The position numbers and the translations under genes were made by a program. Positions 40,303 to 49,683 of a stretch of 52,219 nucleotides of DNA are shown in pieces. Below the pieces are notes generated by a model. That model saw nothing but the letters and a program-made list of their open reading frames with translations. It searched no databases and was not told where the DNA came from. The stretch's first letter is position 1. Each line of letters starts with the position of its first letter. Source of the stretch: JBDUDK01 sp040002995 (GTDB lineage Bacteria > Actinomycetota > Acidimicrobiia > Acidimicrobiales > Ilumatobacteraceae). The stretch lies in contig JBDUDK010000040.1 in NCBI GenBank assembly GCA_040002995.1, positions 1 through 52,219 of the forward strand, written 5' to 3'.

Positions 40303-41355
40303 CTAGAGGCTGGGAAACGCGAATCCCGGCCGGATCGCTTGGAGGGCGGCCATGGCGGCGCCGCGGGCCCCTGCCATGTCGAGATCGGACACGAGAGCGA
40401 AGTTCGCTGCGAGCGCCTGCTCCTCGCGTAACAGCGTGAACTCCTGAACCTTGCCGATGAACCAGTCGCGGAAGTGGCGCGCGGTCTCGACGACTCCTCC
40501 ACCGACGAAGTAGGCGTCGGGATCGGTGAAGTTGGCCGCGATCGTGAACATGCGACCGATCGCCATGGCCTGCTGTTCGAAGATCCTTAGCGCCATCTCG
40601 TCTCCGCGCTCGCCGAACCCGCGTACGGCCTGCGCCGCCGCACGCACTGAATCCGTTCGGGTCAGGGGATGATGGGGATACTGGGTGAGCCAGAACGGCA
40701 AGAGGTTGTTCTCGATGCCGCTCAGCGAGGCAACGCTTTCCAGGTCGCCAACGAATCCGCAGTTGCACCGTGGCATCGTCTGACCGCTCACGAGCAGGCC
40801 GTGCATCGGAATGTGCACGTGCCCCAACTCGCCGGCCATGCCGCTCGCACCGTGAACTACCGCACCAGACTCGATGACCCCACCGCCGAGGCCGGTACCG
40901 ACGATCGCCGAGATCGACGAGCGGTGGACGGCATCGGCACCGAAATGCCGAGTGTGCGCGTAGAGCGCCGCCGCATTCCCGTCATTGTTGTAGACGACAG
41001 GGAGATGTAGGTGTTGCTCGACCGCGTCACGGAAGTCGAAGCGCCACCACGCTTTATCAGAAAAGTTCGTGGCCCCCTTTCCGGAGATGACACCGCTGGC
41101 ACTGGCCGGGCCGGGGGTCGCAAGCCCGATGGCGAGAACTGCGTGGCGCGAAGCGCCCGCGCTCTCTAAGGCGAACTCCATAGCCTGACTGAGGGCCTCG
41201 ATCGCGGCCGCGGGTCCCTCGCGAACGCGACTCGGCGTTTCCACCATTCGCTCGACCAAGAACGTGCCGGTCTCCTCGAGCACGGTGGCGTTGGTCTTGG
41301 TACCGCCAACGTCAAGTCCGACCACGAAAGCCCGTGTTCGTTTGTCAGTCGACAT
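40303..41355 (-). CDS. ROK-family sugar kinase or regulator
   Basis: A 350-residue protein. The ATP phosphate loop is GLDVGGTKTNATV (residues 13-25), and the catalytic Asp lies in VVYNNDGNAAALYAH. The ROK zinc site is formed by MAGELGHVHI and CNCGFVGDLE (two Cys here, a third in the family lost or displaced). The adenosine motif GTGLGGGVI follows. There is no N-terminal DNA-binding helix-turn-helix, so this is a kinase (glucokinase or fructokinase type) rather than a repressor. Sugar unknown. The cysteine spacing is slightly unusual, so zinc binding is unsure. It stands alone between convergent and divergent neighbours. ATG 41355. Confidence 0.9.
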   Translation of the reverse strand: MSTDKRTRAFVVGLDVGGTKTNATVLEETGTFLVERMVETPSRVREGPAAAIEALSQAMEFALESAGASRHAVLAIGLATPGPASASGVISGKGATNFSDKAWWRFDFRDAVEQHLHLPVVYNNDGNAAALYAHTRHFGADAVHRSSISAIVGTGLGGGVIESGAVVHGASGMAGELGHVHIPMHGLLVSGQTMPRCNCGFVGDLESVASLSGIENNLLPFWLTQYPHHPLTRTDSVRAAAQAVRGFGERGDEMALRIFEQQAMAIGRMFTIAANFTDPDAYFVGGGVVETARHFRDWFIGKVQEFTLLREEQALAANFALVSDLDMAGARGAAMAALQAIRPGFAFPSL

Positions 41356-41421
41356 GATCGGGCCAGTCTTGTCTCGCGACGGCGCTTGAGTGACCTCGGG
41401 GGGCTCAGTAGGTTGCGGCGG

Positions 41422-42513
41422 ATGGAGCTGAGCGTGTGCATGGCCGCGAAGGTGGACGAGATCGACTATGCGGTCCTCGCCGAGGAGTTGGGGTACGCGC
41501 GAGTGTGGGTTGCCGACAGCCCCATGCTCTGGTCCGATTGCTTCACCACCATGGGCCTGATCGCCAAGTCGACGTCACGGATAGGTATCGGAACAGGGGT
41601 GGCGGTGGCCGGCCTCAGGCTGGCGCCTGTCACCGCCGCCGCCCACGCAACGGTGAACCGGCTGGCTCCGGGGCGGGTGTTCTGCGGTATCGGGTCGGGA
41701 AACACCGCCATGCGCATCCTCGGCCGCAAGCCAATGTCCATTGCTCGCTTCGACGAATACCTGACCGAACTGCGTCCCCTGCTCGACGGTGAGGAGGCGA
41801 CGCTGCGCGACGGCCGCACCGTGCTGCCGACCCGCCATGTGATGCAAGACGCCGGCTTCGTCGCTTTCCAGCCACGCATGCCGATGTACGTGTCTGCGTT
41901 TGGCCCCAAGTCGATGGCGGTGGCCGCGCGCCACGGTGACGGCGTCGTGCTTGGTGGCGTGAACCGTGCGGAAGACGTGAAGACCGTGTGGCAGTTGCTC
42001 ACGGCGGTGGCGCAGAAGACTGGACGCACTCTCGACCGCTCGACGTTTCGCACCACATTGCTCGGGACGATGGTGGTGCTCGAACCGGGCGAGGCGGTCG
42101 ACAGCGACCGGGTCAAGGCCGAGTGCGGGGCCTATGCCATGGCGGTCGTGCATTACGTGTACGAGCAGTGGCGCCAGTACGGCCAAGCTCCGCCCGACGC
42201 GTTCGCCGGTATCTGGGACGACTACTCCGCGATGATCGCTCGGGTGCCCGAGGAGCGCCGGCACCTGCGGATCCACTTGGGCCACAACTGCTGGGTCGAG
42301 CCGGAGGAGGAACGTTTCCTCACCAAGGAGGTCATCGAGGCCGGGTGCATCGTGGGCACCGCCCCGCAACTCGCCGAGCGGCTGACGGCGATGAGCGCGG
42401 CCGGCCTCGACGAGATCATGATTCTGCCGACGCTCGCCACCAAGGAGAAGGTGCTGCGCGACATCGCCGCCAAGGTCGCACCGCTCTTGCCTACACCGCC
42501 CGAAGTGCGCTGA
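41422..42513 (+). CDS. LLM-class F420-dependent oxidoreductase
   Basis: A 363-residue TIM-barrel enzyme. VDEIDYAVLAEELGYARVWV, then STSRIGIGTGVAVAG, and NRLAPGRVFCGIGSGNTAMR are LLM family landmarks. GPKSMAVAARHGDGVVLGGV is the F420-binding and active-site side. The C-terminal half includes a helical insertion with HYVYEQWRQYG. It resembles glucose-6-phosphate dehydrogenase/MSMEG-type reductases, but the substrate is not readable. A short upstream in-frame extension (12 residues) from 41386 has no support. It has no operon partner; the protease follows after 64 bases. Confidence 0.9.
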   Translation: MELSVCMAAKVDEIDYAVLAEELGYARVWVADSPMLWSDCFTTMGLIAKSTSRIGIGTGVAVAGLRLAPVTAAAHATVNRLAPGRVFCGIGSGNTAMRILGRKPMSIARFDEYLTELRPLLDGEEATLRDGRTVLPTRHVMQDAGFVAFQPRMPMYVSAFGPKSMAVAARHGDGVVLGGVNRAEDVKTVWQLLTAVAQKTGRTLDRSTFRTTLLGTMVVLEPGEAVDSDRVKAECGAYAMAVVHYVYEQWRQYGQAPPDAFAGIWDDYSAMIARVPEERRHLRIHLGHNCWVEPEEERFLTKEVIEAGCIVGTAPQLAERLTAMSAAGLDEIMILPTLATKEKVLRDIAAKVAPLLPTPPEVR

Positions 42514-42577
42514 TTCTTGACGCAACCGCGTCGACAGGCTTGCCGTTACTCCCCGTACAACAATCTAGGGGGCACGG

Positions 42578-44614
42578 ATGCATGCTCGGGCGGCAGCGGT
42601 CGTGGCGGGATTCGGATTGCTCACCACGTTCGCCTCGGTGGTTCCCGCGTCGGCGCACCCGGGAGATCTCGCCGCGGCCGATGTGAGCGTGATCGTCGTG
42701 TTGGATCGCGCTGAGGACGCCTCGAGTGCTGCGCACGCTCTCGCCGCGCAGCACGGTGGTCGAGTGCCTCAGGTATTCGAGCACGTGCTGGGCGGGTTCC
42801 AGTTCGTCGGCTCCGAGCAGGCCGTCGCGGCGCTGTCTAGGGCGCCGGGTGTGCGGGCGGTGGTTCCCGACGAGACTTTCTCGCTGATCGACGTCGCCAG
42901 CACAGGGTTCTTCCGCATCCACGCGGATCAGTCCATAAACGACCCGCAAGGTCCGTACCGGGGCGCGGGGACGCGCGTCGCCGTAATCGATTCGGGGGTC
43001 GACACCAGTCACCCGGATCTGGCCCCCAACCTCGACCTCGCCCACGGCTACAACTGCATCCGTCCCGGCACCGCGCCGGAGGACGACAACGGCCACGGCA
43101 CCCACGTCACCGGCATCGCGGCGGCGGCCTTCAACTCCGATGGGTTCGGGGTCGTCGGTATCGCCCCGTCGGCGCAGATCGTGCCGCTGAAGGCGTTCGA
43201 TGCCAGCGGCAACGGGACAACCGCGCAGATCGTCTGCGCGATGAACCATCTCGCCGAGGTGACCGCGGCTGCTCCAATGCCGACCGCTTTGAATATGAGC
43301 TTTGCCGACGTCGGCACCGACAGCACGTGTGACGACGGGATTGTGACCGACGTGCTCCACGAAGCGTTGTGCGACCTGGTGGCCGTGGGCGCCGGGCACG
43401 GAGTGCCGATCGTTCCTGTGGCCGCAGCCGGCAACGATTCGGTCGACGCGGCGAGCACCATCCCCGCGGCGTTCCACGACGTCATCGCCGTGTCGGCGCT
43501 GGCCGACCACGATGGCGCGGCCGGGGGACTCGCGGGCTGCCAGTACGTGGCGGGGGAGTTCAACTTTGAATGCGACGACACGCTCGCGTCGTTCTCTAAC
43601 TGGGGCGCGAGCGTTGACGTCGTCGCCCCGGGCGTGGAGATCTACTCCGATGTACCGGGCGGTGGTTTCGATTACCTGTCCGGGACGAGCATGGCCGCGC
43701 CCCACGTCACCGGCGTGGTGGCGATCGTGCTCGGCGCCAACGCCACGCTCGATGCCGTGGCGGTGCGCATGCTGTTGCAGCAGACGGGGGAGTGTCCGGA
43801 TTCGACGGAGGCCGGCGATGACGCGTCGTGTGCGGGTCAGGGCCTTTGGCAACAGACTGCCAATCGGTCCATCTTCGACCCCGTCGGGACCAAACCCGAC
43901 CCCGATGGCATCGCGGAGCCCTTGGTCAACACTTCTCGCGCGGCACGCCGCGCTGCTGCCGGTGCTCCGCCGGTCGATACCGCACCGACGGTCGCGATTA
44001 CTGCCCCTGCGGCGGCTGCGACCGTCGTGGGTGTGGTCGCGGTGTCGGGCACGGCGAGCGACGACCACGGCGTCACGCAGGTCGAGGTTTTTGTCGATGG
44101 TGTGAGGATCGGCACAACGACGCCGTCCGGCGGGCTGTGGTCGCTCCCGTGGGACACGAGGACACAGACCAACGCGGCGCACAGTCTCACCGCGGTTGCC
44201 ACCGACACCATCGGCCAGACCGGGACGAGCCCAGGGGTTGTTGTAACGGTCGCGAACACAACGACGCCGACGATCTTGCACGTGGGCGGGCTCACCGCCT
44301 CCGCCAGCGGTGGCCAAAGGTGGACCGCAACGGCCACGGTCGACATTGTCGACACGGTCGGCCATCTGATCGCGGGTGCGACGGTCAAGTTCTCAGTCGC
44401 GTCCGGCACGGCATCTGTGGTCGCAAAGGGTGCCCCTAAGCCGGGTGGCGGTGGAACACTTTCCTGCGTCACTGGTACCGACGGACGCTGCTCGGTCAGC
44501 ACGAAGACAAGCGCGCCATCGATCCGCTTCACCGTGTCGGTGGTGACCAAGACCGGCTACAGCTACGACCCCGCTGCCAACGTCCTCAACGAGGTCGTGG
44601 CCACCAAGGGGTAG
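42578..44614 (+). CDS. secreted subtilisin-like serine protease (S8) with C-terminal Ig-like domains
   Basis: A 678-residue preproprotein. Residues 1-26 are a signal peptide ending VPASA. Residues 36-100 resemble an I9 propeptide (VSVIVVLDRAEDASSA to VRAVVPDE). The catalytic residues are Asp138 in AVIDSGVD, His163 in NGHGTHVTG, Asn276 in AAGND (oxyanion) and Ser361 in SGTSMAAPHV. After about residue 460 there are two Ig-like repeats (TVAITAPAAAATVVGVVAVS, GVTQVEVFVDG) and a terminal Big-like domain of about 110 residues that ends at ATKG. It is extracellular, probably a degradative or processing protease. TAGGGGG precedes the ATG. There is no obvious cell-wall anchor. Confidence 0.93.
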   Translation: MHARAAAVVAGFGLLTTFASVVPASAHPGDLAAADVSVIVVLDRAEDASSAAHALAAQHGGRVPQVFEHVLGGFQFVGSEQAVAALSRAPGVRAVVPDETFSLIDVASTGFFRIHADQSINDPQGPYRGAGTRVAVIDSGVDTSHPDLAPNLDLAHGYNCIRPGTAPEDDNGHGTHVTGIAAAAFNSDGFGVVGIAPSAQIVPLKAFDASGNGTTAQIVCAMNHLAEVTAAAPMPTALNMSFADVGTDSTCDDGIVTDVLHEALCDLVAVGAGHGVPIVPVAAAGNDSVDAASTIPAAFHDVIAVSALADHDGAAGGLAGCQYVAGEFNFECDDTLASFSNWGASVDVVAPGVEIYSDVPGGGFDYLSGTSMAAPHVTGVVAIVLGANATLDAVAVRMLLQQTGECPDSTEAGDDASCAGQGLWQQTANRSIFDPVGTKPDPDGIAEPLVNTSRAARRAAAGAPPVDTAPTVAITAPAAAATVVGVVAVSGTASDDHGVTQVEVFVDGVRIGTTTPSGGLWSLPWDTRTQTNAAHSLTAVATDTIGQTGTSPGVVVTVANTTTPTILHVGGLTASASGGQRWTATATVDIVDTVGHLIAGATVKFSVASGTASVVAKGAPKPGGGGTLSCVTGTDGRCSVSTKTSAPSIRFTVSVVTKTGYSYDPAANVLNEVVATKG

Positions 44615-44709
44615 CGGTCACTCGATTGGGGCTCCGCCGGGTCTAGGCCCAGTGTCGAAGATCACGGAGTGCGTTCTGGATAGCCGCTCGGAGCGGCCGA
44701 TAGTCCGAC

Positions 44710-46653
44710 GTGAACGCGAAAATTACGATGAGTGACGGCCGGCCCCGGATAGCGGCATGGGCGATGGATCTGGGCTCGCCGGGGCGCGAGGTGGCGGAGA
44801 CTCGGCGGTGGGCGCACATCGGCGCGCTCACGTCGATCGTCGCCCTCCTCTTTTATCTCACCTGGCGTGTCGCCGTTACTCTGCCGGGCGGCGGTTGGAA
44901 CCGGGCGGTCGCGTGGACGTTGATCGGTTTCGAGGCGCTTCCGATGTTTGGTCTCGTCGCGAAGGCGATCACTCTGTGGAACATCGACAGTGAGGCGCCG
45001 CCGCCAATGTCAATGCTTCCGGCAGGCCTGCGCGTAGCCGTATTGGTTCCCACGTACAACGAACCCGTGGAGGTGATCGCCCCGACGATCGCCGCGGCGT
45101 GCGCTCTTCAACCGGCTCATGAGACCTGGGTTCTCGACGACGGCGATCGTCCTTGGGTCGCAGAGATGTGTGACGCATGGGGAGCGCGCTACGTCTGCCG
45201 ACCGGTGCACGACCACGCCAAAGCGGGGAACATGAACTACGCACTCGGCCTGATGGCCGCCGAGCGCGAGGCGGGCATCGGTGGCGCCGACATCATCGCC
45301 GTGCTCGACTGCGACCATGTGCCACTGCCCCACTTTCTCACCGCCACGCTCGGCTGGTTTGTCGATGAACGCATAGCGCTTGTCCAGGGACCTCAGGCGT
45401 TCTACAACGCGGGGGCGTTCGACGACGACGGCTACTTCGGCGAGCAGGGCCTCTTCTTCAACGTACTCATGCCGGCCCGCAATCACGCGGGGGCGGGCCC
45501 GTTCTGGTGTGGTTCCACGTCGTTGCTGCGCGTATCGGCTCTCGAAGGTGTCGGTGGTGTGGCGACCGACACCATCACCGAAGACATGCACACCACCCTG
45601 AAGTTGATCAAGGCGGGCTGGAAGACGGTGTACCACCACCAGACGCTCGCGGTGGGCCTGGCGCCGGCGACTCCCGACCAGTACCTACTGCAGCGACGCC
45701 GGTGGGGATTAGGGGCAATGCAGATCCTGGTCCTCGAAAAATTGTGGGCCGCGAAACGATGGATGAGCTGGCGAAACTTTCATGAATATTTGAACAGCAC
45801 CCTGTGGTGGATGGAGGGCATCGCCACGCTCTTCGCGTTTGTCATTCCAATTGCGGTCATGCTCTCTGGTGCCGAGACGTCGACCGCCAGCCCGCCCGCG
45901 TTCGCCGCGGCGTTCATCGCGATGTTCACAGCACGCTTGTGGGGAGCGAAGCGCCTAATGCGTAAACAGATCCAGTGGCCGACGGCTTTCGCTCTGCGTA
46001 TCTTTCGCGTCCCGATCGGCATCGCCTGTGCGTGGTGGTTGATCACCAGGCGCAATTTGCAGTTCGAGGTCACGCCTAAGGGCGGGTCCGACAGCCGTCA
46101 CCGCGGTCGGGCGCCGTTCATTCTTTGGGTGCTCATGTCCTTGGTCACCGCGGTGCTGGCGTACGCGGCGTTGGGCGTGGCCGGGCTCGTGCCTTGGCGC
46201 ACCAACGCGGCGTCCACGACAGCGTCAGGCGTGTGGCTCGGTCTCGCCGGGCTCGTCTTGCTGTTCGGTACCCGACGGATCCGCGCCGCCGAGTACGCGA
46301 CGTCGCGTCGCAACGCCTATCGGGTGCAGCTCCCGACAAACGTCGTGGTCGATCACCGCTCGGGGGCGCTCGTAGACGTCTCGGTCAGCGGCGCCGCGGT
46401 CTATTTTCCGGTAGGGACGCTGCCTGAGGCCGGTCTCGTTTCGGTCGAGTTCGCAGGCGCCCCGCCCATAAAAATGGAAATGGTCCGTACCCGTGCCCGC
46501 TTCGCCTCGGACGAAATCGCGGCATTGCGGATCAGTGACAACGACTGGGGCGGGTACCGCGCAATGTCGCTGTGGATGTTCCACACGCCGGCGAACGTCA
46601 TCCCCGATCTACCAGATGGTGTCCCCGTCGTTGCCTATATACATCCCGTCTGA
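44710..46653 (+). CDS. cellulose synthase-like glycosyltransferase (GT2) with C-terminal PilZ domain
   Basis: A 647-residue membrane protein. Two N-terminal helices precede a GT2 domain with LDDGD (132-136), DCD (180-182), TED (270-272) and QRRRW (308-312), the four motifs of processive beta-glycan synthases. Several membrane helices follow (about 330-520). The PilZ domain has RRNAYRVQLP and VDVSVSGAAV, the motifs for binding cyclic-di-GMP. The enzyme should therefore be switched by c-di-GMP and export a polysaccharide. No BcsB, BcsZ or BcsC-like partner is nearby, so cellulose itself is not proven. GTG 44710 and ATG 44728 are both possible starts. Confidence 0.92.
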   Translation: MNAKITMSDGRPRIAAWAMDLGSPGREVAETRRWAHIGALTSIVALLFYLTWRVAVTLPGGGWNRAVAWTLIGFEALPMFGLVAKAITLWNIDSEAPPPMSMLPAGLRVAVLVPTYNEPVEVIAPTIAAACALQPAHETWVLDDGDRPWVAEMCDAWGARYVCRPVHDHAKAGNMNYALGLMAAEREAGIGGADIIAVLDCDHVPLPHFLTATLGWFVDERIALVQGPQAFYNAGAFDDDGYFGEQGLFFNVLMPARNHAGAGPFWCGSTSLLRVSALEGVGGVATDTITEDMHTTLKLIKAGWKTVYHHQTLAVGLAPATPDQYLLQRRRWGLGAMQILVLEKLWAAKRWMSWRNFHEYLNSTLWWMEGIATLFAFVIPIAVMLSGAETSTASPPAFAAAFIAMFTARLWGAKRLMRKQIQWPTAFALRIFRVPIGIACAWWLITRRNLQFEVTPKGGSDSRHRGRAPFILWVLMSLVTAVLAYAALGVAGLVPWRTNAASTTASGVWLGLAGLVLLFGTRRIRAAEYATSRRNAYRVQLPTNVVVDHRSGALVDVSVSGAAVYFPVGTLPEAGLVSVEFAGAPPIKMEMVRTRARFASDEIAALRISDNDWGGYRAMSLWMFHTPANVIPDLPDGVPVVAYIHPV

Positions 46654-46729
46654 AACTGGCCCCGCACCGTCTCGCTGCTCGGTTTCCTGTTGTGGCGTTA
46701 CCGTTGCCTCTTCGTCTGCAGGAGGCGAC

Positions 46730-47060
46730 ATGGACAACGACGTGGATGCATCGTTCTTGCTTGCCGGGGGGATGATCTTCGATGGCGGTGGGGGACCGTT
46801 GTACGCGGGCGACGTGCTCGTCGATCAGGCCCATCTTCCGATCCCCGAACGGCGCGCTTCGCGTGCATCTGCGACGGACCCCATGGCGGGGCGATGATGG
46901 GCGCGGGGATGAACTGGGCCAGCTGCGTCCGGGGTGGTTGGCCGATTTGATTGTCGTCGATGGCGATCCGCTTGCCGATATCGCGGTTCTACAGGATCGC
47001 GATCGAATGGATCTCGTGATGAAAGACGGCCAGATCCACCTCGACGAACTATCGGACTGA
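46730..47060 (+). pseudogene. decayed amidohydrolase (N- and C-terminal ends only)
   Basis: A strong GGAGGCGAC precedes ATG 46730, and the first 32 residues (FLLAGGMIFDGGGGPLYAGD) are the N terminus of an amidohydrolase (dihydroorotase/D-aminoacylase superfamily). Near 46820 the frame is lost, the TIM barrel is missing, and a C-terminal frame appears, DELGQLRPGWLADLIVVDGD then LADIAVLQDRDRM, ending in TGA at 47060. Intermediate sequence mixes two frames (the GGAMMG text is in another frame), so there are at least two frameshifts plus an internal deletion of about 350 codons. It is a relic, not a functional enzyme. Confidence 0.78.
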
Positions 47061-47830
47061 TGATGAATGCGTCGCCCTTCGACCTGTCGGGGCGCGTCGC
47101 GCTCGTCACCGGTGCAAGCCGGGGGATCGGCCTCGCTCTTGCACGGGCGCTCGGCCAAGCCGGCGCGGAAGTCGTTCTCAACGCCCGCACGGAGCCCGCG
47201 CTCGTCGCCGCCACCGACACGTTGCGCGACGAGGGCCTCACAGCTCATTGCCGTGCGTTCGACGTGTGCGATCCGGGTGCGGTTGTCGACGCCGTTGATT
47301 CGATCGAGCGCGACATCGGACCGATCGACGTCCTCGTGAACAACGCGGGTCTCCAGAAGCGTGCTCCCCTGCTCGACTTCGCGGTGGAGGATTTCCGCCG
47401 GCTCATCGAGGTGAACCTCGTCGCCGCCTTCACCGTCGGCAAGGCAGTCGCCAAACACATGGTGGGGCGGAGCCGCGGAAAGATCGTCAACGTCTGCTCC
47501 GTGCAGTCGGAGCTCGGCCGCCCCACCATCGCGCCGTACACCGCCACTAAGGGCGGGTTGAAGATGCTCACGCGAGGGATGTGCGCCGACTTCGGCCCGC
47601 TCGGCATCCAGGTGAATGCCCTGGCCCCCGGCTACTTCGCGACAGATCTCACCGAGGCGCTCGTCGCCGACGTCGAGTTCTCGAAATGGATCGCGCAACG
47701 CACGCCTGCCGGTCGCTGGGGTCGTGTCGAGGAACTCGGCGGAGCCGTCGTGTTTCTCTCGAGCGACGCGTCGAGCTTCGTAAATGGCCAGATCCTGTAC
47801 GTCGACGGCGGTATGACCGCTGTGGTGTAA
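47060..47830 (+). CDS. SDR-family oxidoreductase (gluconate-5-dehydrogenase-like)
   Basis: A 256-residue classical SDR. TGASRGIG (residues 18-25) is the NAD(P) loop, NNAGLQKRAPL the NNAG region, the Ser lies in VCSVQSELG and YTATKGG is YxxxK. The C-terminal GQILYVDGGMTAV is characteristic of the FabG/gluconate dehydrogenase branch, which reduces keto sugars. The ATG overlaps the last base of the pseudogene (TGATG), an inherited coupling. A second ATG follows in frame three bases on. A hydrolase follows 31 bases downstream, so the intact part of an old operon (amidohydrolase, SDR, hydrolase) remains. Confidence 0.92.
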   Translation: MMNASPFDLSGRVALVTGASRGIGLALARALGQAGAEVVLNARTEPALVAATDTLRDEGLTAHCRAFDVCDPGAVVDAVDSIERDIGPIDVLVNNAGLQKRAPLLDFAVEDFRRLIEVNLVAAFTVGKAVAKHMVGRSRGKIVNVCSVQSELGRPTIAPYTATKGGLKMLTRGMCADFGPLGIQVNALAPGYFATDLTEALVADVEFSKWIAQRTPAGRWGRVEELGGAVVFLSSDASSFVNGQILYVDGGMTAVV

Positions 47831-47861
47831 TCCGAGCACCAGCTAGGGGAGCGAGGTAGCA

Positions 47862-48650
47862 ATGTCGAACGTCGCCGTTGAGGGTCGATCGATTGCGTAC
47901 GACCATTACACCGGAAGCGGTGATCCTCTGGTGTTCGTCCACGGATGGTGTTGCGGTCGGTGGGCGTTCGCCCCACAGGTCGCCCACTTCCTGGCCCGTG
48001 GACATGAGGTGTTGACCCTCGATCTGCCCGGCCACGGCGACAGCGCTCCGCTTGGCGGGCCGATCACGATCTCGACCCTTGCCGACGCTGTGAGAGGGAC
48101 CATGGCCGCGGTGGGTATCGATCACGCCATCGTGGTGGGTCACAGCATGGGCGCCGCGACGGCTCTCGTACTGGCCGGGAACGCGCCGGAGGTGGTCAAA
48201 GCCGTTGTGGCCGTCGACCCGGCGCCGATGGTTGCGCGATTCCCTGATCTCGAACCGATCGCGGGAGCCAACGGCGCGTTCCACGCCGACGACGCCACTC
48301 GTGAGGCCGTGTTCAAGGCGTTCGTCGAGGGCTTCTTTCATCCGGTGGCGGCGGACAGCATCAAGCAGCTTGCCGTGCGCAAGATGACCGGCGAGCCGGT
48401 CGACACCATGATCGGCTGCTGGGAAGCAATGTTCGATATGGATGGTCCGGGGGTATTGGCCAAGGTGAAATGTCCTGTGCTCCACATCGCCGCCACCCCG
48501 CCGCTCAACCCGGTTGAGATGTTCGCGTCGATGGTGAGCGACTGCACCACGGGCTGCACGGTCGGGGCGGGGCATTTCACCCAGCTCGAAGTGCCTGCAC
48601 AGGTGAACTCGATGATCGAGCATTTCCTCGTCGCGCTCGCGGCGCGCTGA
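47862..48650 (+). CDS. alpha/beta hydrolase
   Basis: A 262-residue alpha/beta hydrolase. HGWCCGRWAF is the oxyanion region, GHSMGAA (nucleophile serine) the elbow, VDPAPM the strand after it, and the final His lies near GAGHFTQLE, completing the Ser-Asp-His triad with the Asp in the PVLHIAA region. It resembles small esterases, haloperoxidase-like and 2-hydroxymuconate-type hydrolases. The substrate is unknown. It is probably co-transcribed with the SDR and could hydrolyse a lactone or ester made by it. Confidence 0.92.
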   Translation: MSNVAVEGRSIAYDHYTGSGDPLVFVHGWCCGRWAFAPQVAHFLARGHEVLTLDLPGHGDSAPLGGPITISTLADAVRGTMAAVGIDHAIVVGHSMGAATALVLAGNAPEVVKAVVAVDPAPMVARFPDLEPIAGANGAFHADDATREAVFKAFVEGFFHPVAADSIKQLAVRKMTGEPVDTMIGCWEAMFDMDGPGVLAKVKCPVLHIAATPPLNPVEMFASMVSDCTTGCTVGAGHFTQLEVPAQVNSMIEHFLVALAAR

Positions 48651-48741
48651 GCCTCTCCGCGACGTTGCCGCGACGTTCAGAAGGTTCATTGTCCTAGAGA
48701 CGCGACCTGCGTGAGTTGTACCGGCGCGAAAGACTGGCCCG

Positions 48742-49260
48742 GTGCGAACCGGAGCCGCAGTGGTCGCGTTGATCGCGATATGGACGGTTACCTCGTGCGG
48801 TAGTGCCGAGACCATCGGCTCGGCGACCACGGGAACGGCCGCGCCCACAAGGACGATTGAAGGCTCCACGCCGACGACGGCAGGCATGACATCGTCGATC
48901 ACCTCAGAACCTATGGCGACATTGCCAGCGACGACCTCACCGCTGGTGTCCCCGCCTGCAAACACCGGCGCGTACGGCTACGTCACCGCAGGACCGACCT
49001 GCCCGGTCGAGCGGGCGGAGCAACCCTGCCCTCCGCGTCCGGTCACGGCGCAGATCGAGGCGCGCGACTCGGCCGGCTCGCTGGTCGCCACGGGCCCGAC
49101 CGATGCCGCCGGTCGCTTCAGCCTGAGCCTGCGGCCGGGCTACTACACGCTCACTGTCTCGACCGGAGCGATCTATCCGCGCTGCCCCACCGTCGACGTG
49201 GCGGTTGCTGACGGTGTTCCAACCCGCGCCGACATCAGCTGCGACACCGGGATCCGCTGA
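48742..49260 (+). CDS. lipoprotein with carboxypeptidase-regulatory-like domain
   Basis: A 172-residue protein started by GTG 48742. Residues 1-20 are a signal with lipobox TVTSC. A Ser/Thr/Pro-rich linker follows to about residue 80. The rest is a small beta-sandwich: AYGYVTAGPTCPVERAEQPC is its first segment and VTAQIEARDSAGSLVATGPT and GRFSLSLRPGYYTLTV the later strands. The domain has four cysteines that could pair. Such proteins are surface-anchored with unknown role. It does not look like an operon member, because a 91-base gap lies upstream. Confidence 0.82.
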   Translation: MRTGAAVVALIAIWTVTSCGSAETIGSATTGTAAPTRTIEGSTPTTAGMTSSITSEPMATLPATTSPLVSPPANTGAYGYVTAGPTCPVERAEQPCPPRPVTAQIEARDSAGSLVATGPTDAAGRFSLSLRPGYYTLTVSTGAIYPRCPTVDVAVADGVPTRADISCDTGIR

Positions 49261-49281
49261 GCGACCTAGGGTTGCAGGCCG

Positions 49282-49668
49282 ATGGCTGACGACGAGTTCG
49301 TGAACGTCCGGTACATGGTCGACGACGTCGACGAGGCGCTTGCTTTCTACACCAAGCATCTCGGGTTCAGGCTGTTGTCGAGCGCCTCGCCCGCGTTCGC
49401 CGATGTCGCGCGCGACAACCTTCGGCTGCTTCTTTCCGGACCGCAAAGCTCCGCCGGGCGCCCGATGTCCGACGGACGCCGTCCCTCTCCCGGAGGCTGG
49501 AACCGCATCCACCTACTCGTGGAAGACATCGACGCCGAGGTCGCACGGCTACGCAACGCCGGGGCCACGTTCCGCAACGACATCGTGACCGGGCCGGGGG
49601 GGAAGCAGATACTGCTTGAAGACCCCTCCGGAAACGTGGTCGAGCTTTTCCAGCCCGCCGCCCGCTGA
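49282..49668 (+). CDS. VOC/glyoxalase-family protein
   Basis: A 128-residue single-module protein. VRYMVDDVDEALAFYTKHLG (residues 8-27), FRLLSSASPAFADVARDNLR and WNRIHLLVEDIDAEVARLRN form the VOC beta-alpha-beta pattern. The final ILLEDPSGNVVELFQP carries the usual Glu metal ligand. The first ligand His is missing (Arg or Met in place), so catalysis is doubtful; it may bind antibiotics (bleomycin-resistance-like) or act as a dimeric isomerase. It stands alone with convergent peroxidase next to it. Confidence 0.88.
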   Translation: MADDEFVNVRYMVDDVDEALAFYTKHLGFRLLSSASPAFADVARDNLRLLLSGPQSSAGRPMSDGRRPSPGGWNRIHLLVEDIDAEVARLRNAGATFRNDIVTGPGGKQILLEDPSGNVVELFQPAAR

Positions 49669-49683
49669 CAACTCGGCTCACGC

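Noticed and set aside
42491..44365. 624-codon minus-strand open frame
   Set aside because: It is antisense to the subtilase, is Arg/Gly/Val-rich and shows no domain; the subtilase has signal, catalytic triad and ribosome binding site.
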